A DNA stretch of 64,000 bases from Stenotrophomonas acidaminiphila (GTDB lineage: Bacteria; Pseudomonadota; Gammaproteobacteria; Xanthomonadales; Xanthomonadaceae): NCBI RefSeq assembly GCF_001431595.1, contig NZ_LDJO01000022.1:48021-112020 (forward strand), in the 5' to 3' direction. The notes under the pieces are model-generated. The model was not told the origin of the DNA. It made no database searches and was given only the letters and a program-made list of their open reading frames with translations. Shown here piece after piece: positions 24,047 to 32,406 of this stretch (positions within the stretch are counted from its first letter, which is position 1; each line of letters starts with the position of its first letter). Position numbers and translations under genes: made by a program.

Positions 24047-24543
24047 AATGCTGGGTCTGCAAACGACAGGCCCGGGGCTACGGCCACACCGACAACCGTC
24101 ACAGTGTGGGCGATCCCCGGCGCTATCCCATCGACTGGGTGTTCTGTTCCCGTCGCTGCCAGGACGCGTTCCACGCGCTGTACGGCAACTGGCAGCGGGC
24201 CAAGGAAGGTCGCATCGACAAGACGGAGGTCGCCATGATCGATCCGTCTGAAGTCGAACTGACCGCCATGCGCCAATGCCTCAAGGCCTTCGGCGAGGCA
24301 GCGGGTGAGATCGGGTTCACCAAGCCGCTGGGCGACTACTCTGAGGCCGAAGCGCTGCGGGTGATCGACGCCATCGTCACCTGCTGGTCGGACGCGATGG
24401 TCGCGCACCACGAGGTCACCAAGTTCCCGCCCGTGCGGGGCTTGCCGCCCACGCCCGATCCGCTGGCACCCGATGCCGCCAATCCGTTCGCGGATCTGGA
24501 GGACGACCTGCCCTGGGAAGAACCGAAGGGGAGGAAGTCATGA
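24043..24543 (+). CDS. Cys-rich hypothetical protein (DUF6511-like)
   Basis: 166 residues. The N-terminus has a four-Cys zinc-ribbon-like arrangement (CWVCKRQARGYGH then FCSRRCQDAF). The rest is helical, and the C-terminus is acidic and Pro-rich (LEDDLPWEE), like a flexible tail. I recall this as DUF6511 but cannot verify. It sits between P63C and the Cas4-like exonuclease with 4-bp overlaps on both sides. Confidence 0.55.
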   Translation: MKCWVCKRQARGYGHTDNRHSVGDPRRYPIDWVFCSRRCQDAFHALYGNWQRAKEGRIDKTEVAMIDPSEVELTAMRQCLKAFGEAAGEIGFTKPLGDYSEAEALRVIDAIVTCWSDAMVAHHEVTKFPPVRGLPPTPDPLAPDAANPFADLEDDLPWEEPKGRKS

Positions 24544-25274
24544 TGGACTTCAATTCCACTTCGAGCATCTCCGGACAGGTCACGGCGCTGGTCGACGCCG
24601 GATTGCAGCAGGCCCGCGCCCGCCAGTCCGAGCGCCAGTACCTCGGGGCCTCGCGCCTCGGGGTGGCCTGCGAACGCGCACTGCAGTTCGAGTACGCCAA
24701 GGCCCCCATCGATCACGGACGCGACATTCCGGGCCGGATGCTGCGCATCTTCGAGCGTGGCCACGTCATGGAGGACTGCATGGTCGCGTGGCTGCGGGAC
24801 GCAGGTTTTGACCTGCGCACCCGTAAGGCCGACGGCGAGCAGTTCGGCTTTTCGGTGGCTGACGGTCGCCTGCAAGGCCACGTCGATGGCGTCGTCGTCG
24901 CGGGCCCCGAGGGCTTCGCCTATCCCGCGCTCTGGGAGTGCAAGTGCCTGGGCAACAAGTCCTGGAGTGACCTGGAGAAAAAGGGCTTGGCCATCTCCAA
25001 GCCCATCTACGCCGCGCAAGTGGCGATTTATCAAGCCTATCTCGAATTGCACGAGCACCCGGCGATCTTCACGGCGCTCAACGCCGACACGATGGAGATC
25101 TACACCGAGCTCGTGCCCTTTGACGCGGCGCTGGCCCAACGCATGTCGGATCGGGCGGTGAAGGTCATCACGGCCACCGAGGCAGGTGAACTACTGCCAC
25201 GCGCCTTCAATGACCCGACCCACTTCGAATGCCGGATGTGTGCGTGGCAAGACCGCTGCTGGAGGACGCAATGA
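24540..25274 (+). CDS. Cas4/AddB-like PD-(D/E)XK exonuclease with Fe-S cluster motif
   Basis: 244 residues. Nuclease core: GHVDGVV around the catalytic Asp, then ALWECKCL as the E-x-K motif and a downstream KPIYAAQVAIYQAYL with the conserved Gln. One N-terminal Cys (GVACERAL) and three C-terminal Cys (FECRMCAWQDRCW) match the four ligands of the Cas4/AddB Fe-S cluster. It would make 3' tails for Sak4-dependent annealing. ATGA overlap with the preceding gene. Confidence 0.78.
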   Translation: MMDFNSTSSISGQVTALVDAGLQQARARQSERQYLGASRLGVACERALQFEYAKAPIDHGRDIPGRMLRIFERGHVMEDCMVAWLRDAGFDLRTRKADGEQFGFSVADGRLQGHVDGVVVAGPEGFAYPALWECKCLGNKSWSDLEKKGLAISKPIYAAQVAIYQAYLELHEHPAIFTALNADTMEIYTELVPFDAALAQRMSDRAVKVITATEAGELLPRAFNDPTHFECRMCAWQDRCWRTQ

Positions 25275-25483
25275 ACCATACCCAGTCACAAGCACCAGCG
25301 GAGGAACCGATGGTGGGGGCACGCCACGCGGCCCAACAGCTGAATCTTCCGTCGTACTACTTCACCAAGCCTCGGTGCCGCGTCTCGAAGCGCATTCCGC
25401 ACTACCGGGTCGGCCAGATGGTTCGCTTCCGGATGTCGGAACTCAGGGCATGGGCGGTCACGCAAGGAGGCGCGCATGAGTGA
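25271..25483 (+). CDS. Small excisionase-like HTH protein
   Basis: 70 residues from MNHTQSQ, the ATG overlapping the exonuclease TGA. GARHAAQQLNLPSYYFT followed by RIPHYRVGQMVRFRMSEL is an excisionase-type HTH. It could be the directionality factor for the serine recombinase or a local regulator. Overlaps the sigma-like gene by 8 bp. Confidence 0.6.
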   Translation: MNHTQSQAPAEEPMVGARHAAQQLNLPSYYFTKPRCRVSKRIPHYRVGQMVRFRMSELRAWAVTQGGAHE

Positions 25484-26072
25484 CTACCGTGTCCGCATCT
25501 CTGTGCGCAATGCCCGGCTGCTGCGTGCCATCGAGCGGGCGGGTCACAGGCCGGGCGCACCGTTCGCTGCCGCCATCGGCATCAGCTACTACGGGGCGCT
25601 GTTGCCATACATCAACCTCACCCGGTCGCCGCTGACGCCGGATGGTTTGCTGCGGAAATGCGCGTGGAACCTATGTGACTTCCTGAACGCATCACCCTCA
25701 GACCTGTGGTCGGATGCCCAGCTCCAGCCGCTGGAAACGAACCATTCCAGCATCGATCTGGATGCAGACAGCGTGCAAGCACTGGCGTGTGGAACGGCGT
25801 CTGCCGACCCGTTGCGGCTGGCCAGCCACGCGCAGGCAGGCCGAATCATCCAGGATGCCCTCAAGTCGCTGACGCCGCGTGAGGCGGACGTGATCCGCGA
25901 GCGCTTTTTTGTCGGCTCGTCGCTCGACGAGATCGCCGAGAAGATGGAGGTCACGCGCGAGCGCGTCCGCCAGATTGAGGGGAAGGCTCTGCGCAAGTTG
26001 CGCCACGAATCTCGCATCCCGCACGAGCTGGCCGGTATCGCCGATGTGATCGGAGGTGCCACCGATGCTTGA
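25476..26072 (+). CDS. Sigma-70 region 4 protein (phage-encoded sigma-like factor)
   Basis: 198 residues. Residues about 125-180 form a full sigma region 4: LTPREADVIRERFFVGSSL then VTRERVRQIEGKALRKLR, the helix-turn-helix that reads -35 elements. The first 120 residues show no clear region 2, so it may act together with host RNA polymerase or as a region-4-only activator. It overlaps the primase gene by 8 bp. Four copies of an unusual -35-like block elsewhere in this prophage are possible targets (inference). Confidence 0.75.
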   Translation: MSDYRVRISVRNARLLRAIERAGHRPGAPFAAAIGISYYGALLPYINLTRSPLTPDGLLRKCAWNLCDFLNASPSDLWSDAQLQPLETNHSSIDLDADSVQALACGTASADPLRLASHAQAGRIIQDALKSLTPREADVIRERFFVGSSLDEIAEKMEVTRERVRQIEGKALRKLRHESRIPHELAGIADVIGGATDA

Positions 26073-28359
26073 CTTCAACGACACCCAAAGACCAGTCGAG
26101 CCCCAGCGCATCCTTGATGACCGCGAACGCGAGGAGCTGCGTGCCGGACTGATCGTGGGCCTTTCCTCGGTGCTGGCCACGCTGTTTCCAGCAGGCAAAA
26201 GACGTCGTGGCAAGTTCCTGATCGGCGACGTGCTGGGCAGTCCCGGCGACAGCCTCGAGGTGGTGCTGGATGGCGAGAAGGCCGGGCTGTGGACGGATCG
26301 CGCCACCGGCGATGGCGGCGACATCTTTTCGCTGATCGCCGGACATTTAGCGCTATCCATACACACCGACTTCAATCGTGTGCTGGATGCCGCCGCCGAT
26401 CTGCTCGGTCGCGCTCGCGAGATGCCGGTACGCCGATCCGGCAAGAAAGACGTGCCGGTCGACGAGCTCGGCCCAGCCACAGCGAAGTGGGACTACCTCG
26501 ATGCGGCAGGACATCTCATCGCCGTCGTCTATCGCTACGACCCGCCCGGGCAGAAGAAGCAGTTCCGGCCCTGGGATGCCAAGCGGCGCAGGATGGCACC
26601 GCCCGATCCTCGCCCGCTCTACAACCAGCCAGGGATGACCAGTGCCGCGCAGGTGGTGCTGGTCGAGGGTGAGAAATGCGCGCAGGCCCTGATCGATGCG
26701 GGCATCGTGGCGACCACCGCGATGCACGGCGCGAATGCTCCGGTCGATAAGACCGACTGGTCGCCGCTTTCGGCCAAGTCGGTGCTGATCTGGCCCGACC
26801 GTGACAAGCCGGGCTGGGAGTACGCGACGCAGGCAGCACAGGCCATCCTGTCGGCGGGAGCCAAGTCCTGCCACATTCTGTATCCGCCTGAGGAAGCTGC
26901 CGAGGGCTGGGATGTGGCCGACGCCATCGCCGAAGGCTTCGATGTCGCTACCTTCCTCACCCACGGGCCGCGCCTGCAGATGCACGACGTGGCCGATGAC
27001 GTCGATCCGGTGGTCAGCAGCGACGAATCCGTCTGGGGCACCGAGGACGCGCTGGCGCTGTCCTTCACCCGCCGCTACCACCGCGACTGGCGCTACGTGG
27101 CGGCCTGGGGTCGCTGGCTGGTGTGGGACGGCCAACGTTGGCGCACCGAGGACACGCTGGCCGCCACCGACCTGATCCGCAGCGTCTGCCGCCAGACCGC
27201 TGTGCGCGCCGACAACCCCAAGGTCGCCGCCAAGTTGGCCAGCGCCAGTACGGTCGGTGGCGTGGAACGGCTGGCGCGCGCAGACCGCAGGCACGCGGCC
27301 ACCACCGACGAGTGGGACGCCGATCCGTGGCTGCTCAACACGCCGGGCGGCGTGGTCGATCTCAAGACAGGCCGGATGCGCCCGCACGAGCGCGCCGACC
27401 GGATGACCAAAATCACCACAGCCACACCCAGCGGCGACTGCCCGACGTGGAAGCAGTTCATCGACGAGGTCACGGGTGGCGACCAGGAACTTCAGGCCTA
27501 TTTGCAACGGATGGTCGGCTACGCGCTGACCGGCTCGACGCAGGAGCACGCGCTGTTCTTCCTGTACGGCACGGGCGCGAATGGCAAGTCGGTGTTCGTG
27601 AACACGCTGGCCACCATCCTCGGCGACTACGCGACCAACGCGCCGATGGACACCTTCATGGAAACGCGCACCGACCGGCACCCGACTGACATGGCGGGTC
27701 TGCGCGGCGCACGCTTCGTGGCGGCCATCGAAACCGAACAGGGCAAACGCTGGGCCGAGTCCAAGCTCAAGAACCTCACCGGTGGCGACAAGATCTCTGC
27801 GCGCTTCATGCGCCAGGACTTCTTCGAGTTCTTCCCGCAGTTCAAATTGTTCGTGGCGGGCAACCACAAGCCCGCGATTCGCAACATCGACGAGGCGATG
27901 AAACGCAGGCTGCACCTGATCCCTTTCACGATCACCGTGCCGCCCGAGCGCCGTGACAAGAACCTGCAGCAGAAGCTCCTGGCCGAACGTGACGGCATCT
28001 TGGCGTGGGCAGTGCAGGGTTGCCTCGACTGGCAGCGCCACGGACGACTCCTACCGCCGCAGCGGGTGGTGGACGCCACCGAGGAGTATTTCGAGGCTGA
28101 GGACGCACTGGGCCGCTGGCTCGATGAGCGCTGCGTGCGAGAGGCCAACGCCAAGTCACTGACCGCCGAGCTGTTCAACGACTGGAAACAGTGGGCCGAG
28201 GCGGCGGGTGAGTTTGTCGGCGCACAACGCCGCTTCTCCGATCTGCTGATCACGCGCGGGATCGAGAAGTGGCGCAACGGCGTGGGCGTGCGTGGGTTTC
28301 AGGGCATTGGCCTGAAGTATCCGCCAGCGCCTTCCTACACCCCCTATGCGGACAACTGA
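26065..28359 (+). CDS. P4-family primase/helicase (D5-type)
   Basis: 764 residues. A Toprim-like segment is in the first half (VVLVEGEKCAQALIDAG, WPDRDKPGWEYA), then a D5-type SF3 helicase with Walker A GTGANGKS at about 502-509, Walker B-like FVAAIETEQG, and FFEFFPQFKLFVAGNHKP with the motif C Asn. This is the P4 alpha-like fusion of primase and helicase for phage-directed replication start. A 15-bp inverted repeat with alternating purine-pyrimidine DNA follows 20 bp downstream and is a candidate origin. Confidence 0.88.
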   Translation: MLDFNDTQRPVEPQRILDDREREELRAGLIVGLSSVLATLFPAGKRRRGKFLIGDVLGSPGDSLEVVLDGEKAGLWTDRATGDGGDIFSLIAGHLALSIHTDFNRVLDAAADLLGRAREMPVRRSGKKDVPVDELGPATAKWDYLDAAGHLIAVVYRYDPPGQKKQFRPWDAKRRRMAPPDPRPLYNQPGMTSAAQVVLVEGEKCAQALIDAGIVATTAMHGANAPVDKTDWSPLSAKSVLIWPDRDKPGWEYATQAAQAILSAGAKSCHILYPPEEAAEGWDVADAIAEGFDVATFLTHGPRLQMHDVADDVDPVVSSDESVWGTEDALALSFTRRYHRDWRYVAAWGRWLVWDGQRWRTEDTLAATDLIRSVCRQTAVRADNPKVAAKLASASTVGGVERLARADRRHAATTDEWDADPWLLNTPGGVVDLKTGRMRPHERADRMTKITTATPSGDCPTWKQFIDEVTGGDQELQAYLQRMVGYALTGSTQEHALFFLYGTGANGKSVFVNTLATILGDYATNAPMDTFMETRTDRHPTDMAGLRGARFVAAIETEQGKRWAESKLKNLTGGDKISARFMRQDFFEFFPQFKLFVAGNHKPAIRNIDEAMKRRLHLIPFTITVPPERRDKNLQQKLLAERDGILAWAVQGCLDWQRHGRLLPPQRVVDATEEYFEAEDALGRWLDERCVREANAKSLTAELFNDWKQWAEAAGEFVGAQRRFSDLLITRGIEKWRNGVGVRGFQGIGLKYPPAPSYTPYADN

Positions 28360-28378
28360 TTCGATGCAAACCACGCCG

Positions 28379-28474
28379 TCTGACGCAGCTGACGTAGTTT
28401 GTCGTAACTCCTACACGTGCGCGTGCGCGCGCGCCTCATGGAGAGTTTCGACATCCCGTGTCAGCTGCGTCAGA
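28379..28474. other. Candidate replication origin: inverted repeat around purine-pyrimidine tract
   Basis: TCTGACGCAGCTGAC (28379-28393) and its perfect reverse complement (28460-28474) flank 66 bp containing an alternating CACGTGCGCGTGCGCGCGCG tract (about 28414-28433). It lies immediately after the primase/helicase gene, the usual place for a phage origin recognised by that protein, though it could instead be a regulatory site for the resolvase gene. Confidence 0.5.
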
Positions 28475-28499
28475 TCAGCACCAAACAAGGACTGACACC

Positions 28500-28976
28500 A
28501 TGACCACCACCATCCTGGCCCTCGATCTGGGCACCACCACCGGCTGGGCGCTGCTCGGCAGCGACGGCCACATCACCAGCGGTTCCGAGAGCTTTCGTCC
28601 GCAGCGCTTCGAAGGCGGCGGAATGCGCTTTCTGCGCTTCAAGCGCTGGCTCACTGAGATCAAGCAATCCTGCGACGGCATCGACTGTCTGCACTTCGAG
28701 GAAGTGCGACGCCACGTCTCCACGGATGCGGCCCACGCCTACGGTGGGTTCCTCGCCACGCTCACTGCGTGGTGCGAGCACCACCAGATCCCGTACCAGG
28801 GCGTGCCCGTGGGCACCATCAAGAAGCACGCCACCGGCAAAGGCAACGCCAGCAAGGATGAGATGGTGGCATCCGCCCGCGCTCGTGGCCACGCCCCGGC
28901 TGATGACAACGAGGCCGATGCCCTGGCCCTGCTGCACTGGGCTGCCCAGCACCACGACCTTGGTCAGGAGGTGTGA
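28500..28976 (+). CDS. RuvC-like Holliday junction resolvase
   Basis: 158 residues. RNase H fold: ILALDLGTTTGWAL supplies the first Asp, LHFEEVRRHV the Glu, and ADDNEADALALLHWA the terminal acidic pair of RuvC-type resolvases. Phage RuvC-like enzymes resolve or debranch DNA before packaging. The length equals bacterial RuvC. The next gene starts 1 bp after its stop. Confidence 0.82.
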   Translation: MTTTILALDLGTTTGWALLGSDGHITSGSESFRPQRFEGGGMRFLRFKRWLTEIKQSCDGIDCLHFEEVRRHVSTDAAHAYGGFLATLTAWCEHHQIPYQGVPVGTIKKHATGKGNASKDEMVASARARGHAPADDNEADALALLHWAAQHHDLGQEV

Positions 28977-28977
28977 T

Positions 28978-29373
28978 GTGGCCCGCAACGACTGGACGAT
29001 TGAGGACGTGGCAGCCCGCTTCGAGGAAGCCGCCAGCACCGGACGACGCCTGCCACCCGTGCGTGTGCAGGGCTACTTCAACACGTGGCCAATCATCGTG
29101 CGCAAGGAGTGGGAGACGTTCGCTGCGGACGAGCACGTCTATCGACCGTTCCCTCCCACGCCCGAAGCTATCGACCGGATGCTGGAGACGATGAAGTGGG
29201 TGCAGTGGCTGGAGGTCGAGCAACGACACCTGGTGTGGATGCGTGCCAAGCGCTACGGCTGGCGGGACATCACGATCCGCTTTGCCTGCGACCGGACGAC
29301 GGCGTGGCGGCGATGGCAGAAGGCATTGCAGACGGTAGCTGACCAGCTCAACGACTGCGTCGTCGCGGGATAG
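28978..29373 (+). CDS. DUF6362-like phage protein
   Basis: 131 residues from a GTG with CAGGAGG upstream. Basic and Trp-rich (YFNTWPIIVRKEWE, MKWVQWLEVEQRHLVWMRAKRY), ending in an HTH-like ITIRFACDRTTAWRRW. I recall this family as DUF6362, found at the end of phage replication modules; function unknown but probably DNA-binding. Confidence 0.65.
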   Translation: MARNDWTIEDVAARFEEAASTGRRLPPVRVQGYFNTWPIIVRKEWETFAADEHVYRPFPPTPEAIDRMLETMKWVQWLEVEQRHLVWMRAKRYGWRDITIRFACDRTTAWRRWQKALQTVADQLNDCVVAG

Positions 29374-29601
29374 TCTTTGAACGCGAATGAGCGCGGATAG
29401 GCTGTCATGGGCTGCCATCAGCTACCAACTGCGGCTTTTGCCCCTGCAACAAAGCAGGCCGATCAGGGGTAGTATTTCAGCTATCTTCTGGACAGCGGTG
29501 ACGGTTCGGCGAGCGGCCCGAGGCGAAAGGGGTCCTTCCTTCCCAAATCGCAATGCGGGGGGCGCGAGCGCGACGCTTTTTTAGCGTCAGGGCGCGGGCA
29601 A

Positions 29602-29656
29602 GGTTACCAGTCGGCCAGGTTACCGGCCCCGGTTACCACCCCCAGGCGCAGTTACC
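29602..29656 (+). repeat. Four direct GTTACC repeats
   Basis: GGTTACC at 29602, 29618 and 29631, and AGTTACC at 29650, in a GC-rich non-coding stretch. Spacings of 16, 13 and 19 bp are not helically regular. Possible protein-binding sites or a slippage-derived repeat. Confidence 0.45.
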
Positions 29657-29681
29657 ACCCCACCAGAATCGTCATTCACCC

Positions 29682-29718
29682 AACCCGCCCGGCGGCAACG
29701 CTCGGCGGGTTTTGCTTT
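29682..29718 (+). terminator. Rho-independent terminator before the ParB-methyltransferase genes
   Basis: AACCCGCC (29682-29689) pairs with GGCGGGTT (29704-29711) followed by TTGCTTTT. The same AACCCGCC/GGCGGGTT stem is used after both DUF2793 genes. It closes the replication transcript 14 bp before the next start codon. Confidence 0.65.
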
Positions 29719-29731
29719 TGGGACTTCTACT

Positions 29732-31147
29732 TTGAACACGCTCAACGTCGAGTACCGCAAGGTCGAGGCGCTGATTCCCTACGCCCGCAATCCGCGCACG
29801 CACGCCGAGGGTCAGATCGCCAAGATCGCGGCCAGCATCGTCGAGTACGGCTGGACGAACCCGATCCTCGTCGACGGCGACAACGGCATCATTGCCGGGC
29901 ACGGGCGTCTGGCCGCTGCCCGCAAGCTGGGTCTGGATCAGGTGCCGGTGATCGAACTGGCCCATCTGACCGTCGCGCAGAAGCGCGCGCTGGTGATCGC
30001 CGACAACCGGCTGGCGCTTGATGCGGGCTGGGACGAGGAGATGCTGGCGCTGGAACTGGCCGACCTGTCTGAGGCGGGGTACGACCTTGCCCTGACCGGT
30101 TTCGAGGATGCCGAGATCGAGGCGCTGCTCACGGGTGATGTGACCGGCGCCGGTACCGACCCCGAGCCTGATGTCGACGAACCGGATGCGGCGGACGACG
30201 TACCGGATGCCCCTGTCGTGGCGGTGTCCCGTCCCGGAGATATCTGGGCCATCGGGTCGCACCGGTTGATCTGTGGCGATGCCACCGACCGGGCCGTGGT
30301 CGCTGCGCTGATGGACGGCGGCACGGCAAGGCTGTGCTTCACCTCGCCGCCCTACGGCAACCAGCGCGACTACACCTCGGGCGGCATCTCCGATTGGGAC
30401 GGTCTGATGCGCGGCGTCTTCCCGCACCTGCCGATGGCGGGCGACGGTCAGGTGCTCGTCAACCTCGGCCTCATCCACCGCGACAACGAGGTGATCCCGT
30501 ATTGGGACGGTTGGTTGTCTTGGATGCGTCAGCAGGGCTGGCGGCGCTTTGCGTGGTACGTCTGGGATCAGGGGCCGGGGATGCCCGGCGACTGGGCAGG
30601 CCGCTTCGCGCCGAGCTTCGAGTTCGTTTTTCACTTTAACCGCGAAAGCCGCAAGCCCCACAAGATCGTGCCCTGCAAGCACGCCGGGCAGGAATCGCAC
30701 CTGCGCGCCGATGGCTCGTCTACGGCGATGCGAGGCAAGGACGGCGAAGTCGGTGGATGGACGCACAAGGGCCAGCCGACACAGGACACGCGCATCCCCG
30801 ACAGCGTGATCCGCGTGATGCGCCACAAGGGCAAGATCGGTCAGGACATCGACCACCCCGCCGTGTTCCCGGTGGCGCTGCCGGAGTTCGTGATCGAGGC
30901 CTATACCGACGCGGGCGATATCGTGTTTGAACCTTTCGGCGGCAGCGGCACGACGATGCTCGCCGCCGAGCGCACGGGCCGCGTCTGCCGCAGCGTGGAA
31001 ATCGCGCCGGAGTACGTGGACGTCGCCATCAAACGCTTCCAGCAGAACCACCCCGGCGTGCCGGTCACGCTGCTGGCAACAGGCCAGTCCTTCGAGCAGG
31101 TCGCCGCCGAGCGCGCAGCCACCCTTGATGCCGAGGTGATGCCATGA
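29732..31147 (+). CDS. ParB-domain DNA methyltransferase fusion, TSPPY type
   Basis: 471 residues from a TTG. Residues 1-125 are a ParB/Srx-like domain (IPYARNPRTHAEGQIAKIA, IIAGHGRLAAARKLG). The methylase domain starts near 168 (IGSHRLICGDATD), with motif IV TSPPYGNQ at about 205 and the AdoMet motif FEPFGGSGTTMLAAE near 395. The S-P-P-Y form is typical of N4-cytosine methylases, though adenine activity is possible. Likely protects phage DNA from host restriction. It overlaps the second fusion by 4 bp. Confidence 0.82.
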   Translation: MNTLNVEYRKVEALIPYARNPRTHAEGQIAKIAASIVEYGWTNPILVDGDNGIIAGHGRLAAARKLGLDQVPVIELAHLTVAQKRALVIADNRLALDAGWDEEMLALELADLSEAGYDLALTGFEDAEIEALLTGDVTGAGTDPEPDVDEPDAADDVPDAPVVAVSRPGDIWAIGSHRLICGDATDRAVVAALMDGGTARLCFTSPPYGNQRDYTSGGISDWDGLMRGVFPHLPMAGDGQVLVNLGLIHRDNEVIPYWDGWLSWMRQQGWRRFAWYVWDQGPGMPGDWAGRFAPSFEFVFHFNRESRKPHKIVPCKHAGQESHLRADGSSTAMRGKDGEVGGWTHKGQPTQDTRIPDSVIRVMRHKGKIGQDIDHPAVFPVALPEFVIEAYTDAGDIVFEPFGGSGTTMLAAERTGRVCRSVEIAPEYVDVAIKRFQQNHPGVPVTLLATGQSFEQVAAERAATLDAEVMP

Positions 31148-32406
31148 ACTGGCTGGCCGACAAGATCGAGCAGTGGCCGACCGGCAAGCTGCTGCCCTAC
31201 GCCCGAAACGCGCGCACCCACTCCGAGGAGCAGGTGGCGCAGATCGCTGCCAGCATCGCCGAGTTCGGATTCACCAGTCCGATCCTGGCGGGCAGCGACG
31301 GCATCATCGTCGCTGGGCACGGACGCTTGGCTGCCGCCCAGAAACTCGGGCTGGAGATCGTGCCGGTGGTAGTGCTCGATCACCTGACGCCAACGCAGCG
31401 CCGCGCACTGGTCATCGCGGACAACCGCATTGCCGAGAACGCAGGCTGGGACGACGCGATGCTGCGGATCGAACTGGAAGCCTTGCAGCTGGACGGCTTC
31501 GACCTCGACATCACCGGTTTCGACGCTGATGCGCTGGCCGAACTGATCGCGGGCGACGAGCCGGACAACGAGGGTCAGACCGATGAGGATGCGGTGCCGG
31601 AGGTTGGCGAGACGCCGATCTCGCGCCCGGGCGATGTCTGGGTGCTGGGCCAACACCGGCTGCTGTGCGGCGATGCCACCGTGGCGGCAAGCTACGAGGC
31701 CTTGCTGCAAGGCGAGCCGGTCGACATGGTCTTCACCGACCCGCCGTACAACGTGAACTACGCCAACAGCGCCAAGGACAAGATGCGCGGCAAGGATCGC
31801 GCGATCCTCAACGACAACTTGGGCGACGGGTTCTACGACTTCCTGCTGGCGGCATTGACGCCCACCGTGGCGAACTGCCGGGGCGGGATCTACGTGGCGA
31901 TGTCGTCCAGCGAACTGGATGTGCTGCAGGCCGCGTTCCGCGCCGCCGGTGGCAAGTGGTCGACCTTCATCATCTGGGCCAAGAACACCTTCACGCTGGG
32001 CCGCTCCGACTACCAGCGCCAGTACGAGCCGATCCTTTACGGCTGGCCCGAGGGTGCGCAACGACACTGGTGCGGCGACCGCGACCAGGGCGACGTCTGG
32101 AACATCAAGAAGCCGCAGAAGAACGACCTGCACCCGACGATGAAGCCGGTGGAACTGGTCGAGCGCGCGATCCGCAATTCGAGCCGACCCGGCAACGTGG
32201 TGCTCGATCCCTTCGGTGGCTCTGGCACGACGCTGATCGCCGCCGAAAAGTCAGGCCGCATCGCGCGGCTGATCGAACTCGATCCGAAGTACGTGGACGT
32301 GATCGTGCGCCGGTGGGAGGACTTCACCGGCAAGCAGGCCACCCGCGAGGCGGATGGCGCGGTGCGCGATCAGGCGGCCAGCGATTCCACGACGATCTCG
32401 CAGTGA
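31144..32406 (+). CDS. ParB-domain DNA methyltransferase fusion, DPPY type (N6-adenine)
   Basis: 420 residues, the same architecture as its neighbour: ParB-like domain (LPYARNARTHSEEQVAQIA, IIVAGHGRLAAAQKLG), then methylase with TDPPYNVNY at about 198 and LDPFGGSGTTLIAAEK near 355. D-P-P-Y with motif IV before motif I is the beta-class N6-adenine pattern. The two genes are tandem paralogues that have diverged in the catalytic motif. The last 37 bp overlap the convergent gene on the other strand. Confidence 0.84.
   Translation: MNWLADKIEQWPTGKLLPYARNARTHSEEQVAQIAASIAEFGFTSPILAGSDGIIVAGHGRLAAAQKLGLEIVPVVVLDHLTPTQRRALVIADNRIAENAGWDDAMLRIELEALQLDGFDLDITGFDADALAELIAGDEPDNEGQTDEDAVPEVGETPISRPGDVWVLGQHRLLCGDATVAASYEALLQGEPVDMVFTDPPYNVNYANSAKDKMRGKDRAILNDNLGDGFYDFLLAALTPTVANCRGGIYVAMSSSELDVLQAAFRAAGGKWSTFIIWAKNTFTLGRSDYQRQYEPILYGWPEGAQRHWCGDRDQGDVWNIKKPQKNDLHPTMKPVELVERAIRNSSRPGNVVLDPFGGSGTTLIAAEKSGRIARLIELDPKYVDVIVRRWEDFTGKQATREADGAVRDQAASDSTTISQ

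Larger units (their letters stand above)
29374..29731. other. Gene-free stretch between replication and methylase modules
   Basis: 358 bp with no convincing gene. It holds a hairpin GACGCT-TTTTT-AGCGTC (29572-29588), four GTTACC repeats (29602-29656) and a terminator (29682-29718). Such a stretch is a plausible place for regulation of the downstream methylases. Confidence 0.6.

Noticed and set aside
26353..28041. 562-codon open frame antisense to the primase/helicase
   Set aside because: Mirror frame of a conserved gene, Val/Arg/Gly-rich without motifs.
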